A stretch of 64,000 bases of DNA from Enterocola sp045611845 (GTDB taxonomy: Bacteria > Bacteroidota > Bacteroidia > Bacteroidales > Paludibacteraceae): positions 1-64,000 of the forward strand of contig JAZKXZ010000004.1 in assembly GCA_045611845.1 (NCBI GenBank), written 5' to 3'. Numbering within the stretch: position 1 is the first letter of the stretch; the number at the start of each line of letters is the position of its first letter. Positions 6,887 through 14,812 of the stretch are shown here, one piece after another. The position numbers and the translations under genes are program-made. The notes beneath the pieces are model-generated. The model was not told the origin of the DNA and searched no databases. It saw only the letters and a program-made list of their open reading frames with translations.

Positions 6887-8692
6887 ATGAAAATGGACAG
6901 CATAGAACTTCTTTCGCCTGCAAAAAATGCAGAGACTGGCATCGAGGCTATAAAACATGGTGCAGATGCAGTGTATATTGGTGCTCCAAAATTTGGTGCG
7001 CGCTCGTCTGCGTCAAATACCGTAGAGGAAATTGAGCGTTTGGTAAAATTTGCACATCAATATAGGGCAAAAATCTATGTTACCATTAATACTATTCTTT
7101 ATGATAATGAACTAGCAGAAGCCGAAGCACTTATAAATGAATTATATAATATAGATGTAGATGCTATTATAGTTCAAGATACTTCTATTTTTAAGCTAAA
7201 CCTCCCTCCTATTGCCATTCACTCTAGCACACAGGCAGAAAACAGCAGTTTAGATAAGGTTAAATTCTGGGAAAACATTGGTTGTGAACAAGTGGTATTG
7301 GCTAGAGAGTTGAGTTTACAGGAGATTTCACACATTCATGAAAATACTTCTGTGCGCCTTGAGGCGTTTGTGCATGGGGCACTTTGCGTTAGTTATAGCG
7401 GAAAATGTTATGTTAGCCAAGCATTAACAGGCAGAAGTGCCAACAGAGGTGAATGTGCGCAGATTTGTCGTTTGCAATTCGACCTTCAAGACCGTGAGGG
7501 GCATTCTTTTGGCAAGAAACATTGGCTTTCGCTAAAGGATTTTAATGCTTCTTCTCACGTGGGTGAAATGATTGATGCAGGCGTAAGGTCGTTTAAAATT
7601 GAAGGCAGACTAAAGGATATTACCTACGTTAAAAATATTACTGCCTATTATAGACAAAAAATTGACGAGGCACTTAAGAGCAGACCAAATTTTAAGAAAC
7701 AATCGCTTGGCGAGTGTACATACACATTTGAGCCAAACCCATATAAGAGTTTCAACAGAGGTTTTACTTCGTTCTTTTTAAATGGCAGACAAAACTATAT
7801 TTTCCAACCTGTGAGCCCAAAGTCTTTTGGCGAACCTATTGGTAGCGTTTCTAAAATGGATGGCAAAAAGATTTGGATTAAAACTACCCATACACTTAAC
7901 AACGGCGATGGTTTTTGTTTTGTAAACAGCCGTGGCGACCTTGAAGGTTTTAGAGCGAACACTGCAAATGGTAATGTGATAACCTCAGCAGAGAGTGTGA
8001 AAATTTCTATTGGCGACAAAGTTTATAGAAACAACGACGAGGCTTTCAATAAGATTCTCTCTAGCGAAAGTGCCAAAAGAAAGATAAAAATTTGCATTGA
8101 TGTGAGGGATAATGTGTTTACTTTTTCGCTAGGCGAACATTCTGTTTCACACACTTATAGTGAGAGTTTAGACGAAGCACAAAAAGACCCATCCGCATAC
8201 ATTTCTACCCAGCTAAGTAAGCTTGGAGATAGCATTTTCGAAGCAGAAAATATTAGTGTAAACACAAAATATTTCTTCCCTGCATCTGTTTTAGGAAATA
8301 TCCGCAGAACACTATGCGAAGAATTATTAAATACTATAGTGAATTTACCATATTCGCCATTCGTTTTACCTCTGCAAAACGATAGTAAATTTCCACTTGT
8401 GAGCGATAGCTATTTAAACAACATTGCTAACGCCAAAGCTTTGGAATTTTACTATGACCACGGTGCAAATGTGAGCGCTCGAGCATTTGAGGTTTCCCCT
8501 ACCGACGATGCCACTCTTATGTTTTGCAAGCACTGCATCCGCTTCGCTTTAGGTGCGTGTCCAAAAGAAAATCGGGGACTTCGACAAGCTCAGTCACCGA
8601 TTAACGAACCTCTATTCCTTATTCACAAAAACTACTACCTACGCCTTCACTTCAACTGCAAAGACTGCGTCATGGAAGTAAAGAAGGGGTAA
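6887..8692 (+). CDS. Peptidase U32-family protein (RlhA/TrhP type)
   Basis: This 601-residue protein has an N-terminal barrel domain and the U32 signature around residues 157-175 (EAFVHGALCVSYSGKC). Cysteines 167, 174, 190 and 194 are the set known in this family to hold an iron-sulfur cluster. Characterised relatives hydroxylate RNA: RlhA on 23S rRNA C2501, TrhP on tRNA uridine 34. Which applies is not decided here, though the two-domain length is closer to RlhA. The C-terminus adds CKHC (547-550) and CKDC (591-594), a probable metal site. Between these cysteine pairs, residues about 563-572 are encoded by a REP-like hairpin. The second ATG at 6893 is an alternative start. Confidence 0.85.
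   Translation: MKMDSIELLSPAKNAETGIEAIKHGADAVYIGAPKFGARSSASNTVEEIERLVKFAHQYRAKIYVTINTILYDNELAEAEALINELYNIDVDAIIVQDTSIFKLNLPPIAIHSSTQAENSSLDKVKFWENIGCEQVVLARELSLQEISHIHENTSVRLEAFVHGALCVSYSGKCYVSQALTGRSANRGECAQICRLQFDLQDREGHSFGKKHWLSLKDFNASSHVGEMIDAGVRSFKIEGRLKDITYVKNITAYYRQKIDEALKSRPNFKKQSLGECTYTFEPNPYKSFNRGFTSFFLNGRQNYIFQPVSPKSFGEPIGSVSKMDGKKIWIKTTHTLNNGDGFCFVNSRGDLEGFRANTANGNVITSAESVKISIGDKVYRNNDEAFNKILSSESAKRKIKICIDVRDNVFTFSLGEHSVSHTYSESLDEAQKDPSAYISTQLSKLGDSIFEAENISVNTKYFFPASVLGNIRRTLCEELLNTIVNLPYSPFVLPLQNDSKFPLVSDSYLNNIANAKALEFYYDHGANVSARAFEVSPTDDATLMFCKHCIRFALGACPKENRGLRQAQSPINEPLFLIHKNYYLRLHFNCKDCVMEVKKG
8572..8600 (+). repeat. REP-like palindrome inside the U32 gene
   Basis: The arms TCGGGGACT (8572-8580) and AGTCACCGA (8592-8600) pair over 9 bases with one mismatch around an 11-base loop, TCGACAAGCTC. 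The core TTCGACAAGCTCAGTCACC resembles an interspersed palindromic sequence I recall from many bacterial genomes. Here it is in frame and adds about ten residues (RGLRQAQSPI). Confidence 0.65.
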
Positions 8693-8695
8693 AGA

Positions 8696-9328
8696 TTACG
8701 CGTTTGGATTTAAAGAATCTAATATAATGTCTATGCACTCTTGCTCGCGACGAACAAGGTAAGCTTGTTTATCTGCTTCGTTTGTAGAAATAAAATCATT
8801 ATAGAGCGGAAGAACTAAAAACGAAGACAAAACCAAAGACCCCATATTTTGCAACAACGCATAAGGGTTTATTTCTTTAATATTTCCTGCTTGAATATCA
8901 TTTCTAATTAGCTGAGTAAGTTGATCAAACAACATAATGCGCATCTGATTGTCGATAAAGCATTCTTTTACCATTTGACGATGCTCACTACTTACAATCA
9001 ATTCATTTACAAAGAAATAAGGAACCTTTGGATATTTAGTAAAGAAGGTAAAATACAAGTGAATTGTCTCTTGCACAAATTCTGTAACTGAAGTAGATTG
9101 TTGTATATTTTGTTTTCCGAGTTCAATAAGAGAGTTTACATACTTCAGGTATATTTGTTTAAATAAATTTTGCTTTGTTCTAAAATAATAATGTACTAAG
9201 GCTTGATTACAACCCACTTTCTTAGCTATATCCACAGTAGATGTGGCCATATAACCTTTTTCTAAGAATAGTTCTTGGGCTGCTTCCAAAATCTTATTTT
9301 CCATTTCCTCGCTCTTTATTCTAGCCAT
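8696..9328 (-). CDS. TetR-family transcriptional regulator
   Basis: This 210-residue protein has a typical N-terminal TetR helix-turn-helix (about 5-55, ending in ALVHYYFRTKQNLFKQIY) and a divergent ligand-binding C-terminal part. It begins 9 bases after the DUF2229 gene, so it is very probably the third gene of the activase operon and may regulate it. It ends 3 bases from the convergent U32 gene, with no terminator visible between them. The ligand is unknown. Confidence 0.88.
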   Translation of the reverse strand: MARIKSEEMENKILEAAQELFLEKGYMATSTVDIAKKVGCNQALVHYYFRTKQNLFKQIYLKYVNSLIELGKQNIQQSTSVTEFVQETIHLYFTFFTKYPKVPYFFVNELIVSSEHRQMVKECFIDNQMRIMLFDQLTQLIRNDIQAGNIKEINPYALLQNMGSLVLSSFLVLPLYNDFISTNEADKQAYLVRREQECIDIILDSLNPNA

Positions 9329-9337
9329 ATTTTTTGT

Positions 9338-11833
9338 CTATAACAATTCCTTTTTGGCATTTTCTGCCATAAAATAAAGTCTATTAATCACATTTGCCTC
9401 AGACGTATTACCATCAAAATCTAAAAACAACATACTTAACTGCGGAAATAATTGTTTCAACTTCTTCTCCACACCTTTAGAAATGATATGATTGGCAATA
9501 CATCCAAATGGTTGAATGCTAACAATGTTGTGCACACCAGATTCTGCCATGTGTACCACCTCAGCAGGCAATAACCATCCCTCACCAAAGTTTGTTGCAG
9601 GACTTACCACCTTTGTTGCACGTTTTATATTGTCTTTACTATGTGTAAACGCGCGATAAAATGGAAAATCTGAGCAAATAGCATCAAACTGTTTAGCCTT
9701 CGTGCGCAAATATACATAAAACAAATCATTTAACCATAAAGGAATAGTTGCTTTTTGTATATGGAACTGCTTGTTTATGGGACGATTAGCAAAAGATGTG
9801 GTTAAAAATCCATACAACGATGGTTCTATTACCTCTATTCCTTGTTCTTGTAACCAATCCATCAAGTTTCTATTGCTAAACTCATTGTATTTAACATAAA
9901 TCTCCCCCACCACTCCTATACTTGGCACTTTTTTAGTAGTATCGATGGCACGAGTAAATTCCGCTACTGCTTGTTGTAACAACTTCTTTATTTCAGACTT
10001 TCTATTTTGTATGATAACCTCACCTACACGTTCTAAATAATAATCATAAAGTTCCTTTACCACACCTTTCTCTTTTTCTCTTACAATAGAAGAACGATAC
10101 AATTGAGTTAAACAGTCAATAAACAATACAGCATGAATTGCTATTGGCAATATTTTCCTCCAATCAATGCTAAAACCTGGTTGAACATTTCCCATACTAC
10201 CACTCATATCAAACGACAAAACAGGAATTTCTCCCAACCCTGCATTACTCAACGAACGTTTTATTAAGGTAATATAATTGCTAGCACGGCATTGTCCACC
10301 TGTTTGTGAAATGATTACTGCCACATCTTTAAGCGAATATTGACCACTTTTTAAGGCATTTAGCAACTGACCTACAACCACAGTAGCAGGGAAACAAACA
10401 TCATTGTTTACCATTCGTAGTCCCATATCTACATCGCATTGCACAGGAGATGGAAGCATCACCACATTATATCCAGATAGTTTCATAAGCGGTGATATTA
10501 TAGCAGATATAGACTTAGAAAAATATGGTGCCAAAATTGTTTTTTCTTTATCAGATTTGTTAAAAATTGGCGACTGATAAAATGCTTGTTTCTGTTTATT
10601 TAAAATAGGACTAACACGCAAACTTTCCACCAATGAACGCACACGCAACACCAACGAACCAATATTGTTTACATCGTCTATTTTTAGTATGGTATGATTC
10701 TTTCCTGAAGTGCCCAAAATGGCACGTACTTCATCTAAAATAAAAGCATCTGGTCCACAACCAAAAGATGTTAATTGTACCATTTGTAGTAGATGTGTGT
10801 CTTGCAAAGCTACATAAAATGCTGTTTTAATCACTTTGTTGGGGTATGTCCATTGACTAACTGCTGGCGTTTGGCTAAATACCGATGGCGACACCTGCAT
10901 AGCAATATCGTCTGTAATTACATCCACTCCCATTGCAGACATAGCATAAGATATTTTGTGTTCCACGTATGGATCTAAATGATAAGGGCGCCCCACCAAT
11001 ACTATAGCCAAACGATTTTCTTCTTTACACTTTTGCCATACTTGCATTGCACGTGAGTGCATTCTTTCTGCAAAATCTTGTTGTGCCCTTTGAGCAATAT
11101 AAATGGCATCACTTGCCGTCTTTTTATCTATTCCTAAACTAGTAAGATATTTCAAACAAGAAGCATGAAGCAATGCCGGATTATTAAATGTTAGGATAGG
11201 CGAATCAAATGGAATTCCATATTTTTTCTGTGTATCAATAGCACTTTTTATTACATCAGAATACCCTGATACTACAGGACAATGATAACTATTACTACTA
11301 CATTTATCTTCTTTTTTACCATATACCACATAAGGATAAAAAATGCGACTAACTCCCATTTTTACCAATGAAAGCACATGACCATGCATCAATTTGGCTG
11401 GCATACAAATATTATCCGACATCACAGTAGAAAGACCTGCTTCATATTGTTTATGATGCGTAGGAGCAGAAAGTACCACTTTTATACCACAATGAGCAAA
11501 TAGCGTAGCATAAAACGGGAAATCGGCATACATGCCTAATGCACGAGGTATGCCTATCGTAAATTTCGGTTTTTGAGTTTGCTCAGCAAAATCTGACGAC
11601 GAAGAATATTGGAACAGCATCTTATACTTTTCTGCAAAAAGATTCACTCCTTGTCTATTACTTTTACTTTTATTGGTATAAACCTTTTCACAATTGTTGC
11701 CGGAATAAAACACATTACCACTATCAAAAGTGAGTTTCTGTATCTTACATTGATTGGCGCAACCTATACAAATTTCTGTTTCTCTCAGAGGTTGTTGCAC
11801 CTGCATAAGAGATGATAAAGTAACATTATTCAT
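9338..11833 (-). CDS. DUF2229 / 2-hydroxyacyl-CoA dehydratase-like protein (second half of an activase pair)
   Basis: I place the start at the ATG at 11831-11833 (MNNVTLSSLM), giving 831 residues. A longer frame begins at 11863 but would overlap the upstream gene by 38 bases instead of 8. Cysteines 22, 25 and 29 (CIGCANQC) look like part of a metal site. The protein then has a DUF2229 region (IGIPRALGMYADFPFYATLF) and later parts like the HgdB/D dehydratase subunits. In many anaerobes the same sequence forms the C-terminal half of one large BadF-DUF2229 protein; here it is a separate gene. Substrate and reaction are not known. The neighbours are the ATPase half upstream and a TetR regulator downstream. 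Confidence 0.8.
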   Translation of the reverse strand: MNNVTLSSLMQVQQPLRETEICIGCANQCKIQKLTFDSGNVFYSGNNCEKVYTNKSKSNRQGVNLFAEKYKMLFQYSSSSDFAEQTQKPKFTIGIPRALGMYADFPFYATLFAHCGIKVVLSAPTHHKQYEAGLSTVMSDNICMPAKLMHGHVLSLVKMGVSRIFYPYVVYGKKEDKCSSNSYHCPVVSGYSDVIKSAIDTQKKYGIPFDSPILTFNNPALLHASCLKYLTSLGIDKKTASDAIYIAQRAQQDFAERMHSRAMQVWQKCKEENRLAIVLVGRPYHLDPYVEHKISYAMSAMGVDVITDDIAMQVSPSVFSQTPAVSQWTYPNKVIKTAFYVALQDTHLLQMVQLTSFGCGPDAFILDEVRAILGTSGKNHTILKIDDVNNIGSLVLRVRSLVESLRVSPILNKQKQAFYQSPIFNKSDKEKTILAPYFSKSISAIISPLMKLSGYNVVMLPSPVQCDVDMGLRMVNNDVCFPATVVVGQLLNALKSGQYSLKDVAVIISQTGGQCRASNYITLIKRSLSNAGLGEIPVLSFDMSGSMGNVQPGFSIDWRKILPIAIHAVLFIDCLTQLYRSSIVREKEKGVVKELYDYYLERVGEVIIQNRKSEIKKLLQQAVAEFTRAIDTTKKVPSIGVVGEIYVKYNEFSNRNLMDWLQEQGIEVIEPSLYGFLTTSFANRPINKQFHIQKATIPLWLNDLFYVYLRTKAKQFDAICSDFPFYRAFTHSKDNIKRATKVVSPATNFGEGWLLPAEVVHMAESGVHNIVSIQPFGCIANHIISKGVEKKLKQLFPQLSMLFLDFDGNTSEANVINRLYFMAENAKKELL

Positions 11834-13598
11834 GGTGTTGCCTTTTGTATTGTTGATGAGCATAAAGAGCTGCTCCGTATGCTCCCATTAGTTCTGGAAT
11901 ATCAGTAAATTGCACTGTAGTACCTGTTATCACCTCCAATGCACGAGCCACAGAGTGGTTTTTAAAAGTACCTCCCTGTACCACAATGTGAGAGCCCAAT
12001 TCACGTACATCTTTTAATTTGAGCACTTTGTAAAGACAATTTTTTACCACAGAGTAACTAAAACCTGCTGCTATATCTGCCACACTACAACCTTCTCGCA
12101 TCACCTGTTTCACCTTTGAATTCATAAACACAGTGCATCTTGTGCCCAAATCACATGGTCTTTTGGCAAAACAAGCCATTTGTGCAAACTTACTTATTTC
12201 AATATTCATAGTTTGTGCATAGGTCTGAATAAAAGACCCACAACCAGACGAGCACGCTTCATTTATCTCCATGCGTTCTATACTACCATTACGCACAAAA
12301 ATGGCCTTCATATCTTGTCCGCCAATATCTAAGACAAAAGACACATTGGGTTGCACATAATGAGCTGCCATAAAATGTGCCATAGTTTCCACTATTCCGT
12401 AAGACATATTGTATGCCGCTTTAAGCAAACTTTCTCCATACCCAGTGGCACAAGAGGCTGCTATACGTAGCTCACCTGCATTCATCACAGATTTGTTTAG
12501 TTGTTTTAAGCATGTGGCAAAAGCTCCCATACTATCACCATGATTAGGTAAATAATGTGTGAAAACTACTTCTGCATTTTCATTGATAAGTACCATTTTT
12601 GTGGTAGTACTCCCGGAATCTACACCTAAAAAATATGGTATATTTTCTGCAACTACAATATTTGCCCGCTTTACTATATCTACTTTTTTTTGTTTTAACC
12701 AACTATGATAATGCTGTGTATCTGTAAACAATATAGGGAGAGAATTACTTTGCACCGAACAATGAGCTATACTATATTGCAGATTTACAATCCACTTAGA
12801 AAGAGGTTTTAACTCAGAGTTCTTTGCCATCATTGCGCAACCCATTGCTGGGAAATACTGCGGATATTCTGGGGTAATACAATGTGACTCTGTCAAATTT
12901 AATACTTCAAGGAAGTGTTTCTTTAGTTGCTTAAAGTAGGCAAACGGACCTCCACAAAATAGCACAGAAGGTTTTACGTCGCATCCACGAGACAAGGTCG
13001 TTACCACCTGCAGAGCCACTGCCCTAAAGACGGATGCTACTAGATTTTGTTTAGAAACCTTTTGACTAATAAGATTCTGTATATCTGTTTTTGAAAACAC
13101 ACCACAACGCGATGCTATTGGATAGATAGTATCGTACCCTGTGGCTAAAGAATCAAATTCCTCCACCGGCACACCAAGCAATTGAGCAGTTTGGTCAATG
13201 AAAGCTCCCGTACCACCTGCACAATTTCCATTCATTCTAATGTCAGGTGATTTTTGTTGAGAAAAGAAAATCATTTTACTATCCTCTCCACCCATATCAA
13301 TAAGTGTCTGAACTATAGGATATTGTGTCTGTACCACCTTTGCTTCAGCTATCACCTCTTGAACAAAGTACATACCCATGCGTTCTGCATAACCCATCCC
13401 CACTGAACCTGTCATCCCGATACGAAGCATAGAAGGACCTATTTTCTGCATCAAAGCCTGTAACTCCTCCAATAAAACCATACTATGATTTGCACAATGA
13501 CGCACATAATTTTTATCAATAATATTATTATTGTTATCCAACAATACCCATTTTAGTGTAGTTGAACCTATATCTATCCCCAAATTGTATATATTCAT
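11826..13598 (-). CDS. BadF/BadG/BcrA/BcrD-type activase ATPase, tandem domains
   Basis: This 590-residue protein contains two ASKHA-fold ATPase domains. The first begins LGIDIGSTTLKW (about 6-17) and the second FLGVDSGSTTTKM (about residue 315 on). Each domain keeps the pair of cysteines that bind a shared 4Fe-4S cluster in this family: NGNCAGGTG and SRCGVF in the first, NEACSSGCG and TRCTVF in the second. Activases of this kind use ATP to push an electron onto 2-hydroxyacyl-CoA dehydratases or benzoyl-CoA reductases. No CoA substrate gene is nearby. The stop overlaps the next start by 8 bases (ATGAATAA), so the two halves are translationally coupled. Confidence 0.87.
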   Translation of the reverse strand: MNIYNLGIDIGSTTLKWVLLDNNNNIIDKNYVRHCANHSMVLLEELQALMQKIGPSMLRIGMTGSVGMGYAERMGMYFVQEVIAEAKVVQTQYPIVQTLIDMGGEDSKMIFFSQQKSPDIRMNGNCAGGTGAFIDQTAQLLGVPVEEFDSLATGYDTIYPIASRCGVFSKTDIQNLISQKVSKQNLVASVFRAVALQVVTTLSRGCDVKPSVLFCGGPFAYFKQLKKHFLEVLNLTESHCITPEYPQYFPAMGCAMMAKNSELKPLSKWIVNLQYSIAHCSVQSNSLPILFTDTQHYHSWLKQKKVDIVKRANIVVAENIPYFLGVDSGSTTTKMVLINENAEVVFTHYLPNHGDSMGAFATCLKQLNKSVMNAGELRIAASCATGYGESLLKAAYNMSYGIVETMAHFMAAHYVQPNVSFVLDIGGQDMKAIFVRNGSIERMEINEACSSGCGSFIQTYAQTMNIEISKFAQMACFAKRPCDLGTRCTVFMNSKVKQVMREGCSVADIAAGFSYSVVKNCLYKVLKLKDVRELGSHIVVQGGTFKNHSVARALEVITGTTVQFTDIPELMGAYGAALYAHQQYKRQHHE

Positions 13599-13642
13599 TG
13601 ATTTATTTAATTGCTTTATTTAATAGGTCTATTAATTTGAGG

Positions 13643-13675
13643 CAAAAATAAAGCAAATTTGTTATTCAACACAAA
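13643..13675 (-). promoter_or_regulatory. Promoter of the activase operon
   Basis: On the minus strand TTTG (13675-13672) is followed after 21 bases by TATTTTTG (13650-13643), a good Bacteroidota promoter. It lies 44 bases upstream of the activase start. Confidence 0.6.
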
Positions 13676-13710
13676 TCTGTACTATTATTTTAACTTATAT
13701 TAACACCGAA

Positions 13711-13740
13711 TTGACTGACGCAATAGGCTACGTCCCTACA
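13711..13740. repeat. Possible remnant of an interspersed palindrome
   Basis: GACGCAATAGGCTACGTCCCTACA lies in the AT-rich gap 13599-13830 and is clearly more GC-rich than its surroundings. GACG (13717) and CGTC (13731) can pair. The string looks like one arm of a TGTAGGGACG-type palindrome whose other arm is missing. Apart from promoters nothing else is visible in this gap. Confidence 0.35.
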
Positions 13741-13798
13741 CCTAGTTGGTAAAATGCAATTTCTTAATTAAACAATCAACTTTGTCACAAATTTTCGG

Positions 13799-13806
13799 TA
13801 TTTTTG
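13799..13806 (+). promoter_or_regulatory. Possible -7 element for the DUF3089 gene
   Basis: TATTTTTG matches the -7 consensus and ends 24 bases before the ATG. The only nearby TTTG (13781) is too close for a standard spacer, so the assignment is tentative. Confidence 0.4.
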
Positions 13807-13830
13807 TGAGTTAATATAAAACACTCCAAC

Positions 13831-14784
13831 ATGAAAAAACTACTACTTTTTGCCACAATTATTGCTTTTCTAACTGCTTGTGAAAGTAACCAAAATCAAG
13901 AAAGCGTTGCTTATATTCCGCCAGCTCCAGACTATAGCAACGAAAAAATGTGGTACAACGTTCTTGACTTCAACGGCAACTACGACAGCGGTGTGGATGT
14001 GTTTTACATTCCTTCTACATGGGAGTTTGATTGGTACACAGAGGATAGTACTGTGTGTCATTATGCTGATATTACAAATCAGGAGCACTTAGATGATATG
14101 ACTATAGAAATGAGTAAAGTGGCCGATTACATGGCAGACGGCAACCGTTTCTACTCACCTTTCTACAGACATATTACACTAAACACATGGGCTACGCTCA
14201 ACGAAGATACAATCCGTGCTCGCTACAATAAAATATCTTTTGTAGACATTCAAACGGCGTTTAATTACTTTTTAAATAACTATAACGAGCGCCGCCCATT
14301 TATTCTTGCAGGTTTTAGTCAAGGCGGAAAATCTGTGGTTGAACTTATGAAAACAATGTCAGAAGAGACTAGTAACAGAATGGTAGCGGCATACGTATTA
14401 GGATACAAAGTAACAGAAGAAGATATTGCCAATGCCCCATGGATACGCGCCGCACAAGACTCTATAGACACTGGCGTAACCATTTGCTACAACTCAGTAT
14501 CGCACGTGAAATACACCAAAGACATACTTTGCAAAGACAACGTAATGTGCATTAACCCTGTAAACTGGCGCACAGATAGCACTCCAGCCACACTGCACGA
14601 CACCATCACTGTAACTCTTGATACCAATTACAAAGTACTGGTTCTAGATGGTTTCGATGGCAGTTATCTACCAAACATCCTAGACATTATAAACACTGGC
14701 GACCTACACAGCATTGAACCATGGGTTTACAGCGAATGCCTACGTAAAAACATTAAACAAAGAATTTCCGCTTTTTGGAAATAA
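13831..14784 (+). CDS. DUF3089 lipoprotein, alpha/beta-hydrolase fold
   Basis: This 317-residue protein has a lipoprotein signal with lipobox LTAC (Cys17), so it is anchored in the cell envelope. The DUF3089 family has an alpha/beta-hydrolase fold. The nucleophile elbow GFSQGG is present with Ser163, and the protein keeps FYIPSTW near residue 58. Substrate unknown; an esterase- or lipase-like role is inferred. The glycosidase-like gene follows 28 bases later on the same strand and may share the transcript. Confidence 0.78.
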   Translation: MKKLLLFATIIAFLTACESNQNQESVAYIPPAPDYSNEKMWYNVLDFNGNYDSGVDVFYIPSTWEFDWYTEDSTVCHYADITNQEHLDDMTIEMSKVADYMADGNRFYSPFYRHITLNTWATLNEDTIRARYNKISFVDIQTAFNYFLNNYNERRPFILAGFSQGGKSVVELMKTMSEETSNRMVAAYVLGYKVTEEDIANAPWIRAAQDSIDTGVTICYNSVSHVKYTKDILCKDNVMCINPVNWRTDSTPATLHDTITVTLDTNYKVLVLDGFDGSYLPNILDIINTGDLHSIEPWVYSECLRKNIKQRISAFWK

Positions 14785-14812
14785 CCACAAATAACCATAA
14801 GTCCACCCCACT

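Noticed and set aside
11834..11863. Upstream ATG giving an 841-residue DUF2229 protein
   Set aside because: The ten extra residues overlap the activase gene by 38 bases and look random; the ATG at 11833 gives the usual short overlap.
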